The position numbers and the translations under genes were made by a program. The notes under the pieces are model-generated. The model worked only from the letters and a program-made list of their open reading frames with translations. It was not told the origin of the DNA and ran no database searches. A stretch of DNA of 64,000 nt, from positions 1 to 64,000 of the forward strand of contig JAZASR010000006.1 in assembly GCA_036343175.1 (NCBI GenBank), written 5' to 3'. Source of the stretch: JAEEJA01 sp036343175 (GTDB lineage Bacteria; Bacillota; Clostridia; Lachnospirales; Lachnospiraceae). Shown piece by piece: positions 42,890 through 51,193 of this stretch; the first letter of the stretch is position 1; each line of letters starts with the position of its first letter.

Positions 42890-43303
42890 ATGGCAGTAGT
42901 TAAAGAGTTAATACGCAAGGAAGAGAACGGACTTTTAAGTTTCGGAAACTTTGAGCTTTCTTCCAAGGCAAAGTTGCCTGATTTTAAGTATGACGGCGAT
43001 TCATACAAGGTTAAGACCTTCAGCGGTATTACAAGGCTTGAAAAGAATGATGCCTTTGTTTATGAATCTGTTCCGGGAACAGTAGTTACTGACTTTAAGC
43101 AGGATGCTGATAATACTGAGTTCGACGTGGAAGCCCTTGAAGATTCATCCATTACTATCGGTCTGGAGCCGGAGCAGGAATATTCTGTAAAGGTAGGGGA
43201 TGAGAATGCCGGTAAGATGAAGACCAATCTTGGAGGTAAGCTTTCACTTTCAGTAGAGCTGAATAAGGGGGAAAAGAAAAAGATCATCATAAAGAAGATC
43301 TGA
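42890..43303 (+). CDS. Small conserved protein of unknown function
   Basis: A 137-residue soluble protein, mostly beta by composition, with no signal peptide. It begins MAVVKELIRKEENGLLSFGNFEL and contains YKVKTFSGITRLEKNDAFVYESVPGT and a C-terminal KMKTNLGGKLSLSVEL stretch. Similar small Lachnospiraceae proteins are often labelled 'endosialidase' in databases; nothing in this sequence supports that activity. It is tightly placed between clpC (23 bases) and radA (4 bases), with a good AGGAGG site, which argues for a conserved housekeeping role. Confidence 0.7.
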   Translation: MAVVKELIRKEENGLLSFGNFELSSKAKLPDFKYDGDSYKVKTFSGITRLEKNDAFVYESVPGTVVTDFKQDADNTEFDVEALEDSSITIGLEPEQEYSVKVGDENAGKMKTNLGGKLSLSVELNKGEKKKIIIKKI

Positions 43304-43307
43304 AAAT

Positions 43308-44675
43308 ATGGCAAAGAAAAGTATTAAGAGTGTATTTTTCTGCAAGGAATGCGGCTTTGAGTCATCAAAATGGCTCGGCCAGTGTCCCCAATGCAAGGCC
43401 TGGGATTCTTTTGCAGAAGAAAAGGTAGTATCTGACAGCGTGCATCACACCGGATCACTGTATAATGAGAAAGTAAAGCCACTTCAGCTGGGAAAGATCG
43501 AGTCTGTTTCTGAAGGCCGTATGACTACTCATATCGGGGAGCTTGATCGTGTACTTGGCGGCGGTATAGTGATGGGTTCACTTGTACTTGTAGGAGGCGA
43601 TCCGGGCATTGGAAAATCTACTCTTCTGCTTCAGATGTGCTTCAATCTTGTAAAAGATGGTATAAAGGTATTGTATGTATCAGGTGAGGAATCGGCAAGG
43701 CAGCTCAAGATGCGTGCAGACCGCATACCGGATGCGCCTTCGGACTTAGCTGTCCTGTCAGACAATGATCTTATGAATGTTGAAGATGTTATCAGGACTA
43801 CCCTTCCTCAGGTCGTTATTATCGATTCTATTCAGACCATGCTCTCACCGGACCTTGATCAGGCACCCGGCAGTATTTCCCAGGTAAGGAAGTCAACAGG
43901 CATACTTATGAAGCTGGCCAAGACTCTGCCGGTGACTATTTTTATAGTCGGACATGTCACAAAGGATGGCCAGGTCGCCGGACCACGTGTGCTTGAGCAT
44001 ATGGTCGATACTGTACTTTACTTTGAAACGGATGCCGGAGCCAGTTATCGTTTCCTTCGTGCCGTTAAGAACAGGTTTGGATCGACAAATGAAGTCGGAG
44101 TATTTGAAATGAATGCCCAGGGCTTAAGAGAAGTTCCCAATCCTTCGGAATATATGCTTGCCGGAAGACCCCAAAATGAGTCCGGATCTGCGATAGCATG
44201 CACTATGGAGGGCACAAGACCGATCCTCATAGAGGTTCAGGCTCTTGTCTGCAGGACAAGCTTCAATCTTCCGAGGAGGACTGCGGCGGGTACAGACTAT
44301 AACAGGGTCAATCTTCTTATGGCCGTAATAGAGAAAAGGCTTGATCTGCATCTTGGAGAGTGCGACTGTTATATTAATATTGCAGGAGGACTTAAGGTGA
44401 GCGAGCCTTCACTTGACCTGGCGATCGTATATGCCTGTGTGTCCAGCTACAGGGGAACCGCCATAGATCCAAAGTCAGTGATCTTCGGCGAAGTGGGACT
44501 TACCGGTGAGGTAAGAGCGGTAACCAATGCAGAGCAGAGAATAGCTGAGGCTGCAAAGCTTGGATTTGAAGAGGTGATCCTTCCCAAAGCCAATCTTGAC
44601 AGACTCGACGATGAAAAAAAGAGCAGATTTAATATAACTCTGAAGGGCATTGATAATATCAGACAGCTTTTTTAG
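43308..44675 (+). CDS. radA: DNA repair protein RadA (Sms)
   Basis: A 455-residue RecA-family ATPase that promotes branch migration in recombination repair. Seen: an N-terminal C4 zinc finger (CKECG...CPQC, about 12-31), Walker A GGDPGIGKST near 93-102, the RadA-specific KNRFGSTNEVGVFEM (KNRFG motif, about 250), and a C-terminal Lon-protease-like domain (LHLGECDCYINIAGGLKVSEPSLDLAIVYACVSS). Complete. It begins four bases after the preceding stop, so it belongs to the clpC operon. Confidence 0.97.
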   Translation: MAKKSIKSVFFCKECGFESSKWLGQCPQCKAWDSFAEEKVVSDSVHHTGSLYNEKVKPLQLGKIESVSEGRMTTHIGELDRVLGGGIVMGSLVLVGGDPGIGKSTLLLQMCFNLVKDGIKVLYVSGEESARQLKMRADRIPDAPSDLAVLSDNDLMNVEDVIRTTLPQVVIIDSIQTMLSPDLDQAPGSISQVRKSTGILMKLAKTLPVTIFIVGHVTKDGQVAGPRVLEHMVDTVLYFETDAGASYRFLRAVKNRFGSTNEVGVFEMNAQGLREVPNPSEYMLAGRPQNESGSAIACTMEGTRPILIEVQALVCRTSFNLPRRTAAGTDYNRVNLLMAVIEKRLDLHLGECDCYINIAGGLKVSEPSLDLAIVYACVSSYRGTAIDPKSVIFGEVGLTGEVRAVTNAEQRIAEAAKLGFEEVILPKANLDRLDDEKKSRFNITLKGIDNIRQLF

Positions 44676-44700
44676 AATGCTTTTTTTGAAAGGAGAAAAC

Positions 44701-45063
44701 ATGAGCGGGCAGGAAATGAATGAAGTAAACAGTTCCTCAGAAGAGGTGCTTGTAAATATGAAAAAGGGACTTGCCAACATGGAACAGATCTCTTTCGACA
44801 CAGTGAATAATGCCGATAAGCTTCTGGTGCTGATCGGCGAAGCCAGAGATATCATAAATGAGATCAAGAATGGAATTGCTCCAGGCTCTGATGCTGAAGC
44901 CCGTGATCAGAGGATCGCAGAGCTTAAGAAAAAACTTGATCAGCTCCAGGATACAGCTTTCACCGTAAATAATGCTTCACACGAGCTTGAAAATGAGACC
45001 CTTCGCCAGAAAGACAGCATTGACTCTGTTGTTCAAATGATAGACTATTATCAGTCCATCTGA
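44701..45063 (+). CDS. Small coiled-coil protein of unknown function
   Basis: A 120-residue, highly charged, almost entirely helical protein. Heptad-like stretches span about 15-55 and 65-105 (for example RIAELKKKLDQLQD). No signal peptide, no membrane segment. The helical hairpin with Asn/Ser-rich faces vaguely recalls chemoreceptor signalling helices, but I do not recognise a family. The ATG at 44701 has GAAAGGAG eight bases upstream. It sits 25 bases after radA and is probably in the same operon. Confidence 0.65.
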   Translation: MSGQEMNEVNSSSEEVLVNMKKGLANMEQISFDTVNNADKLLVLIGEARDIINEIKNGIAPGSDAEARDQRIAELKKKLDQLQDTAFTVNNASHELENETLRQKDSIDSVVQMIDYYQSI

Positions 45064-45194
45064 AGTTTTTGATCCTGAATATTTTTTTGATTATTATTAA
45101 TTGCCGGACTTTAAGTCCCGTGAAGTAAAAGCTGTTTGGGTCTGTAACATAACTTCAGACACATGTCTCTTATAATTTTACAAAAGGAAATAAT

Positions 45195-46346
45195 ATGTTG
45201 GAACAGATAGAATGTGTATCTCCATGCCACTTTGGACTGGAAGCAGTATTAAAAAGAGAATTAAAAGGACTTGGGATAAATGTATCTGAAGTTACTGATG
45301 GCAGAGTTTCATATTCAGGTGATATTTCCATAATACCAAGAGCAAATATTTTCCTTCGTACTGCTGAAAGGGTAATGCTCAAGTGCAAAGAGTTTGAGGC
45401 CCGCACATTTGATGAACTTTATGAGAATACGAAAGCAGTTCATTGGGAAGATTATTTTCCCGCAGATGGGAGATTCTGGGTCGCAAAAGCATCATCTGTA
45501 CGATCAAAACTTTTTTCACCGAGAGATATTCAATCCATCATGAAAAAGGCCATGGTAGACAGGATGATGGCAGCTTACCATGTAAATACCCTTCCCGAGA
45601 CTGGAGCCTCTTTTCCCTTAAGAGTTATGATCAAGGATGATACAGTCACAGTATGCCTCGATACGTCAGGAGAGTCTCTCCACAAGCGGGGATACAGAAC
45701 ATCTGTGGTAAAGGCGCCCATATCAGAGACTCTTGCCTCAGCGCTCATCATGCTCACACCCTGGAAGCATGACAGGATACTTGCAGACCCTTTCTGCGGA
45801 AGCGGGACATTTCCTATAGAGGCTGCCATGATAGGCTGCAATATGGCACCCGGTCTTAACCGAAGCTTCATCTCTGAGGACTGGACAGATCTGATCCCTA
45901 AAAAATACTGGTACCAGGCAGTAGACGAGGCATCTTCGCTTGTTGTGATCGATCATGACATGGATATACAGGGCTTTGATATTGATGGGGATGCTGTGCG
46001 TACAGCAAGGATCAATGCCCAAAAAGCCGGTGTGGCCGATCTTATACATCTGCAGCAGAAAGATGTAAGTGCATTCTCGCATCATGGCAGGTATGGCTTC
46101 ATGATAACCAATCCTCCTTACGGTGAAAGGCTTGAAGAGAAGAAAGATCTGCCTGTCCTTTATAAGCAGATTGGGGAAGTTTACAGAAGGCTCGACTGCT
46201 GGTCGCTCTACCTTATCACCTCTTACGATCAGGCTGAGAAGTATCTTGGAAGAAAAGCGGACAAGAACAGAAAGATATATAACGGTATGATACAGACCCG
46301 CTTTTACCATTATCGCGGTCCTGCACCCCATTCCCGCAAACCTTAA
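45195..46346 (+). CDS. THUMP-domain rRNA methyltransferase (RlmL N-half/YpsC type)
   Basis: A 383-residue SAM-dependent methyltransferase like B. subtilis YpsC and the first half of E. coli RlmL, which makes m2G2445 in 23S rRNA. Seen: the N-terminal ferredoxin-like/THUMP region (about 1-155), KAPISETLASALIMLT near 176-190, SAM motif DPFCGSGTFPIEAAM (about 196-210), and catalytic NPPYGERLEE near 307-316. Complete. The gap from the previous gene is 131 bases and contains a TATAAT (45171-45176) without a convincing -35, so an independent promoter is possible. The ribosome site is AAAAGGAA. Confidence 0.88.
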   Translation: MLEQIECVSPCHFGLEAVLKRELKGLGINVSEVTDGRVSYSGDISIIPRANIFLRTAERVMLKCKEFEARTFDELYENTKAVHWEDYFPADGRFWVAKASSVRSKLFSPRDIQSIMKKAMVDRMMAAYHVNTLPETGASFPLRVMIKDDTVTVCLDTSGESLHKRGYRTSVVKAPISETLASALIMLTPWKHDRILADPFCGSGTFPIEAAMIGCNMAPGLNRSFISEDWTDLIPKKYWYQAVDEASSLVVIDHDMDIQGFDIDGDAVRTARINAQKAGVADLIHLQQKDVSAFSHHGRYGFMITNPPYGERLEEKKDLPVLYKQIGEVYRRLDCWSLYLITSYDQAEKYLGRKADKNRKIYNGMIQTRFYHYRGPAPHSRKP

Positions 46347-46381
46347 TTTTCAAAGAATGAAATTCTATCGCTCATTTATAA

Positions 46382-46751
46382 ATGATAAATATTCATGTGT
46401 CCACTGTTATGGGTACAGTATCCATAGTACATTCTGACAGAGGCACACAATACACCAGTACCGAATATCGCAAGGCTATCAAACTATATGGCATCGACCA
46501 AAGCATGAACAGTGACGGTGGAAGGTGCCATGATAATGCCAGATGCGAAAGCATGTGGGCAAGGATGAAATCCGAGCTCCTCTACGACAGATACGATACT
46601 GAAAAGATGCTGGTAGAGGATGTCAAAGTCACTATCTGGCGGTACTTCATCAGCTACTGGAATAACCGGAGGATATGCTCCGCTAACGGGGGGCCTTCCT
46701 CCTGCAATTAAAAGGCAGCAATACTACGATGCTCTGGGTAAGGCTGCATAG
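46382..46751 (+). pseudogene. IS3-family transposase remnant (OrfB C-terminal part, frameshifted)
   Basis: The C-terminal third of an IS3-type integrase-core transposase. VHSDRGTQYTS carries the second catalytic Asp, NARCESMW the catalytic Glu, and IWRYFISYWNNRRICSANGG the C-terminal landmark. The first catalytic Asp and everything upstream are missing. A six-G run near 46688-46693 causes a frameshift; with one G fewer the frame would read LPPAIKRQQYYDALG and stop at 46749-46751, the usual end of this subgroup. No orfA or terminal inverted repeats were found, so this is a dead fragment inserted between the methyltransferase and the next small gene. The DNA from 46752 to about 46870 shows no recognisable gene. 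Confidence 0.88.
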
Positions 46752-46872
46752 GTAACAATCCGATTGAGGAAAATATGCCAACCAATATTGACAATTTCAA
46801 AAGGCTGATGATGACGGCAAACCGGAAATGTTCGAAAAAGTGTGGATAATTGATCATCTGATGATTCAAAAT

Positions 46873-46914
46873 AGCACAATTTCCTTGAAAGTCATATACC
46901 GGTTGTGCTAATAT
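46873..46914 (+). promoter_or_regulatory. Promoter overlapped by an inverted repeat
   Basis: TTGAAA (46885-46890), an 18-base spacer and TAATAT (46909-46914) form a promoter for the following genes. AGCACAA (46873-46879) and TTGTGCT (46903-46909) are perfect inverted arms that straddle the -35 and touch the -10, a geometry typical of an operator. Confidence 0.5.
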
Positions 46915-46983
46915 CTGTCTTAGGAACTTTGGTCAGTATCGCTTAAGCTTGCGATACAAATATATAAAAAGGAGATGTTATTT

Positions 46984-47298
46984 ATGGGTTTTTTTGACAA
47001 GTTAAAGAAACAGGTTGCCGGTGAGAGCCCTGCACAGATGGTGCAGGAGTACAGAAATCTTCCGGTTGAGACTCTTTGTCATAAGCTTAATGACTCCAAG
47101 AATCCGACACAGGTAGAGATCCTCTCAAATATCATCAAGAATAAGGCTGAGGATATGGCTGACGATGAACTCAAGAAGATATTTGATAAGGTATATCTTG
47201 TCACCAATCCTGATGTCTATGGCTGCTTTATGCCTGAGATGCAGAAAAGGAATCTGATCTTTAAGGATGCAGAAGGCAAGACACATAAGAACTATTAA
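46984..47298 (+). CDS. Small hypothetical protein
   Basis: A 104-residue soluble protein beginning MGFFDKLKKQVAG. This is an amphipathic start shared by several small membrane-associated or phage-shock-like proteins, but the rest (MVQEYRNLPVETLCHKLND...) does not match a family I know. It is rich in Lys and Asp/Glu and predicted mainly helical. AAGGAG at 46969-46974 is nine bases before the ATG at 46984; the ATG at 46975 directly abuts the site and is unlikely. The EamA transporter follows after 15 bases, so they are probably co-transcribed from the 46885 promoter. Confidence 0.65.
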   Translation: MGFFDKLKKQVAGESPAQMVQEYRNLPVETLCHKLNDSKNPTQVEILSNIIKNKAEDMADDELKKIFDKVYLVTNPDVYGCFMPEMQKRNLIFKDAEGKTHKNY

Positions 47299-47313
47299 TA
47301 ACAGGAAAGACAT

Positions 47314-48198
47314 ATGAAGAATCTACGCGGAAATATCTGCCTTACTTTGGCGGCATTAATATGGGGAAGTGCTTTCGTACCGCAGAGCTTGGGTATGGAC
47401 TACGTAGGTCCATATACATTTTTAACAGCGAGAAGTGTGTTGGGGGCCATATTTCTGTTCCTGATAATAGTTATATTTGACAGGAAGAGAGAGAGCAGGC
47501 AGCAGAGGCTTCGCCTTTTAAAGGCGGGCGTTTGCTGCGGCTCTCTCCTTTTTGTTGCATCCATTCTTCAGCAGATCGGCATGGTGACGACAACTGTAGG
47601 CAAGGCAGGCTTTCTCACTGCCCTTTATATCGTTATAGTTCCGGTTGCGGGGATATTCTTCAGGAAGAAACCGACGATCAACGTATGGGTCGGAGTCATA
47701 TTGGCCGCAGTCGGACTTTACCTGCTCTGTATGAAGGGGTCGCTTCATCTGGCTCCGGGAGATCTCCTTGTATTCTTAAGTGCTTTTGCCTTTGCATCAC
47801 AGATAATGGTGATAGACCATTTCTCGGATGTGGACGGGATAAAGCTGTCATTCGTACAGTTTACTGTAGTTGCAATTCTTTCCGGTATTTTTACTCCTTT
47901 CATGGAGACAGTAAGGATGGACGACGTATGGAAGGCTTTTGGAGCGATCGCATATTGCGGCATAATGTCATCCGGAATCGCTTATACATTCCAGATACTT
48001 GGTCAGCAATGGACCGATGATCCTGTCATTGCTTCGCTCCTTATGAGTCTGGAGTCTGTATTCAGCCTCATAGCAGGTATCATTGTATTGCATCAGGTAC
48101 CGACACCGCGGGAATTCCTTGGCGCGGCACTGATGTTTTCGGCAATTATCATTGTACAGATTCCGGTAAAATATTTTAAAATGATACGGAAAGCATGA
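47314..48198 (+). CDS. EamA/DMT-family transporter
   Basis: A 294-residue inner-membrane protein with about ten hydrophobic helices arranged as two EamA repeats (about 5-140 and 150-285). Landmarks are LAALIWGSAFVPQSLGMDYVGPYTF in the first and the SLLMSLESVFSLIAGIIVLHQVPTPREFLGAALMFSAIII block in the second. DMT transporters export or import amino acids and other metabolites; the substrate is not predictable. The ribosome site is AGGAAAG. It follows the 104-residue gene closely. Confidence 0.9.
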   Translation: MKNLRGNICLTLAALIWGSAFVPQSLGMDYVGPYTFLTARSVLGAIFLFLIIVIFDRKRESRQQRLRLLKAGVCCGSLLFVASILQQIGMVTTTVGKAGFLTALYIVIVPVAGIFFRKKPTINVWVGVILAAVGLYLLCMKGSLHLAPGDLLVFLSAFAFASQIMVIDHFSDVDGIKLSFVQFTVVAILSGIFTPFMETVRMDDVWKAFGAIAYCGIMSSGIAYTFQILGQQWTDDPVIASLLMSLESVFSLIAGIIVLHQVPTPREFLGAALMFSAIIIVQIPVKYFKMIRKA

Positions 48199-48279
48199 AT
48201 CTTTATTTTTGACTGGGGCCGCTCCATTGTTCACAAGAAGGCATCCATGATCCATCAGCAGCTTAAAAAGGAGATATCT

Positions 48280-49479
48280 ATGGCAGGTTCAGCATTTGGC
48301 AATATTTTCAGGGTAAATACATGGGGAGAATCCCACGGCACTGCAATAGGTGCGGTTATTGACGGCTGTCCGGCGGGTCTTGCCCTGTCGGAGGATGATA
48401 TACAGAAGTATCTTGACAGGAGGAAGCCCGGCATCAATATTTTTTCTACCCAGCGTAAGGAAAGTGATACAGTGCATATACTGTCCGGTGTGTTTGAAGG
48501 AAAGACCACCGGAACTCCGATCTCTCTTCTGATACAGAATGCAGATCAGCATTCAAAGGATTATTCAGATATAGCTGATATATACAGACCAGGTCATGCA
48601 GACCTGTCGTTCGATTCAAAATATGGATTTCGTGATTACCGGGGAGGAGGCAGGTCATCAGGACGTGAGACTGCGGCCCGTGTCTGCGGCGGAGCTGTAG
48701 CCCTTAAGGTACTTGAGGAACTTGGAATAAGCGTAGATGCATACACATATGCGATCGGAAGCGTAACAGCTGACCGTTCCGTCATAAGAAAAGAGAATAT
48801 ATTAAAGAGTCCCATATTTATGCCTGACCTTCTTAAGTCAAAGGAAGCAGAGGCTCTGATAGAAGAAGCAAGGAAGAATCAGGATTCAATAGGCGGGAAA
48901 GTGGACTGCGTTATAAGCGGACTTCCTGCAGGACTCGGTGAGCCTGTATTTGATAAGCTGGATGCCCTTCTTGCCCATGCCGTTATGTCGATAGGGGCTG
49001 TAAAAGGTGTGCAGATAGGCGACGGATTTGATGCTTCTCTTCACTATGGATCTGAAAATAACGATGATTTTATAGATCTGCCTCAGGGTATGAAGTCAGA
49101 AGGGCATAGGGATCGTCCTGATCATGACAGATCAGAAAAAGATGACAGAGACTTTAGTTTCTTCAATCCTGATGGCACCCTTAAGTCTTATATAAAAAAG
49201 ACTAATCATGCGGGAGGAATACTTGGCGGCATGAGTGATTCTGATCCTGTCCTTATAACAGCTGCATTCAAGCCTACTCCATCTATATCACAGGTACAGG
49301 ATACAGTAGACCGGGAGGGTCAGCCGACGAAAATATCTATCCATGGCAGGCATGATCCTGTAATAGTCCCAAGAGCTGTAGTAGTAGTCCAGTCGATGGC
49401 TGCAATGACTGTTTTAGACCTGCTTATGAGAAATATGTCAGCAAGGATGGACTCCATTAAAAAGCTTTACCTGGAATAA
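48280..49479 (+). CDS. aroC: Chorismate synthase
   Basis: A 399-residue FMN-dependent lyase that converts EPSP to chorismate, the last common step of aromatic amino-acid synthesis. Seen: the N-terminal FRVNTWGESHGTAIGAVIDGCPAG signature, RYGFRDYRGGGRSSGRETAARV-like core near 118-138, and NHAGGILGGMSD and PTPSISQVQDTVD near the C-terminus. An acidic, His/Arg-rich insertion (about 275-300, HRDRPDHDRSEKDDRD) lengthens a loop that is shorter in most family members. The ATG at 48280 has AAAAAGGAG nine bases upstream and begins MAGSAFGN, matching the family; an earlier in-frame ATG (48247) has no ribosome site. Confidence 0.95.
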   Translation: MAGSAFGNIFRVNTWGESHGTAIGAVIDGCPAGLALSEDDIQKYLDRRKPGINIFSTQRKESDTVHILSGVFEGKTTGTPISLLIQNADQHSKDYSDIADIYRPGHADLSFDSKYGFRDYRGGGRSSGRETAARVCGGAVALKVLEELGISVDAYTYAIGSVTADRSVIRKENILKSPIFMPDLLKSKEAEALIEEARKNQDSIGGKVDCVISGLPAGLGEPVFDKLDALLAHAVMSIGAVKGVQIGDGFDASLHYGSENNDDFIDLPQGMKSEGHRDRPDHDRSEKDDRDFSFFNPDGTLKSYIKKTNHAGGILGGMSDSDPVLITAAFKPTPSISQVQDTVDREGQPTKISIHGRHDPVIVPRAVVVVQSMAAMTVLDLLMRNMSARMDSIKKLYLE

Positions 49480-49520
49480 GATCCATTAATTTCATCCGGG
49501 ATATGGCCGTTAATGGATCT
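49479..49520 (+). other. Perfect 11-bp inverted repeat after aroC
   Basis: AGATCCATTAA (49479-49489) and TTAATGGATCT (49510-49520) enclose a 20-base loop, starting at the last base of the aroC stop codon. No T-run follows directly, so it is either a weak terminator, an mRNA-stabilising hairpin or an operator for purB. Confidence 0.55.
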
Positions 49521-49651
49521 GAAATTTGCCTGTTATTACATTTTGTGACGGGATAAAATGTTTTTCATCTTTTATATTTACATACATTCATGTATAATAC
49601 TATATTGTGTGTTTTGTGTTAATGAACCATAAGAAAGAGGTATATTGATCT

Positions 49652-51106
49652 ATGAGTACTGATATTTATGTAAGTCCACTTTCTGAGCGATATGCGAGCC
49701 GTGAGATGCAGTATATTTTCTCACCTGACAAGAAGTTCAGGACCTGGAGAAGGCTCTGGATAGCACTTGCAGAGGCAGAACAGGAGCTTGGTCTTAAGGA
49801 TGAGAACGGAGATCCGCAGATCACAGATGAACAGATCGAAGAGATGAAGGCGCATGCAGATGACATCAACTACGATGTTGCGCGTGAACGCGAGAAGCAG
49901 GTAAGACATGACGTTATGAGCCATGTATATGCATTCGGCGTACAGTGCCCCAAGGCAAAGCCTATCATCCATCTGGGAGCAACAAGCTGCTATGTGGGAG
50001 ATAACACTGACGTGATCATCATGACTGAGGCGTTAAAGCTCATTCGTAAGAAGCTCATAAATGTTATTGCAGAAATATCAAAGTTCGCAGATAAGTATAA
50101 AGATCTTCCTACGCTGGCATTTACTCATTTTCAGCCGGCCCAGCCTACTACAGTGGGAAAACGTGCCACACTCTGGTGCCAGGAGTTCGTAATGGACCTG
50201 GAAGACCTTGATTATGTTCTTTCGCATATGAAGCTTCTTGGCTCAAAGGGTACTACAGGAACTCAGGCAAGCTTTATGGAGCTTTTCAATAATGACGAAG
50301 AAAAAGTAAGGCAGCTTGATGCGATAATTGCAAAGAAGATGGGCTTTAAGGAGTGCTTTCCTGTTTCAGGTCAGACATACTCAAGAAAGCTTGATACAAG
50401 AGTAGTCTACGTACTTGCACAGATCGCAGCTTCAGCTCATAAGTTTTCCAATGATATCCGTCTTCTTCAGCATCTGAAGGAGATCGAGGAGCCATTTGAA
50501 AAGAATCAGATCGGCTCATCAGCCATGGCATATAAGAGAAATCCCATGAGAAGTGAGCGTATTGCTTCGCTTTCAAGATATGTGATGAGTGATATCAATA
50601 ATACTCTCTTTACATCAGCATGCCAGTGGTTCGAGCGTACCCTTGATGACTCGGCCAATAAGCGTTTAAGCGTACCTGAGGGTTTTCTGGCAACAGACGG
50701 CATCCTCGATCTTGTGCTTAACGTTGTAGACGGCCTTGTTGTTAATGATAAGGTCATCCGCAAGAGACTCATGTCAGAACTTCCATTCATGGCAACAGAA
50801 AATATCATGATGGACGAGGTTAAGGAAGGTGGAGACAGGCAGGATCTTCACGAACGCATCCGCGAGCTATCCATGGAAGCTGGAAAGCGCGTTAAACAGG
50901 AGGGACTTGACAATAACCTTCTTGAGCTCATTGCTCAGGACCCTTTGTTCCACAAGAGTCTTAAAGAACTTGAAGAGGCAATGGACCCTGCAAGGTATGT
51001 AGGCCGTGCTCCTGGTCAGGTCGAAGAGTTTATCAAGGATGTGGTTGATCCTATTCTTAAAGACAATAAAGATATTCTTGGCATTAAAGCCACGATCAAT
51101 GTCTGA
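49652..51106 (+). CDS. purB: Adenylosuccinate lyase
   Basis: A 484-residue fumarase-superfamily enzyme of purine synthesis. It acts at two steps: SAICAR to AICAR, and adenylosuccinate to AMP. Seen: SPLSERYASREMQYIFS at the N-terminus, HLGATSCYVGDNTD near 108-121, THFQPAQPTTVGKRA near 159-173, and the flexible signature loop GSSAMAYKRNPMRSE near 290-304. This is the long form typical of clostridia. The ribosome site is AAGAGGT. A TATAAT (49593-49598) upstream may be its -10. purA, which makes its substrate, follows. Confidence 0.96.
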   Translation: MSTDIYVSPLSERYASREMQYIFSPDKKFRTWRRLWIALAEAEQELGLKDENGDPQITDEQIEEMKAHADDINYDVAREREKQVRHDVMSHVYAFGVQCPKAKPIIHLGATSCYVGDNTDVIIMTEALKLIRKKLINVIAEISKFADKYKDLPTLAFTHFQPAQPTTVGKRATLWCQEFVMDLEDLDYVLSHMKLLGSKGTTGTQASFMELFNNDEEKVRQLDAIIAKKMGFKECFPVSGQTYSRKLDTRVVYVLAQIAASAHKFSNDIRLLQHLKEIEEPFEKNQIGSSAMAYKRNPMRSERIASLSRYVMSDINNTLFTSACQWFERTLDDSANKRLSVPEGFLATDGILDLVLNVVDGLVVNDKVIRKRLMSELPFMATENIMMDEVKEGGDRQDLHERIRELSMEAGKRVKQEGLDNNLLELIAQDPLFHKSLKELEEAMDPARYVGRAPGQVEEFIKDVVDPILKDNKDILGIKATINV

Positions 51107-51193
51107 TATGATAATATAAATGCGGGTTTAAAGATCTTTTTTTAAGATCTTAATATAAATAACAAAATCCAGGATTTTCAGGAGGATAATATT

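Noticed and set aside
45105..45121. GGACTTTAAGTCC palindrome as a terminator
   Set aside because: The centre is a single base, too short for a hairpin loop, and no T-run follows. At most a small DNA dyad.
46752..46870. Short open frames after the IS3 remnant
   Set aside because: Fragments such as one beginning MPTNIDNFKRL have no ribosome site and no recognisable family; the region is best left as unassigned insertion debris.
48247..48279. Upstream in-frame ATG for aroC
   Set aside because: It would add 11 residues unlike any chorismate synthase and would place the AAGGAG ribosome site inside the gene.
51125..51160. AAGATCTT...AAGATCTT before purA as a terminator
   Set aside because: The arms are themselves palindromic and AT-rich, and purB-purA probably share a transcript; the signal is not better than chance for this composition.
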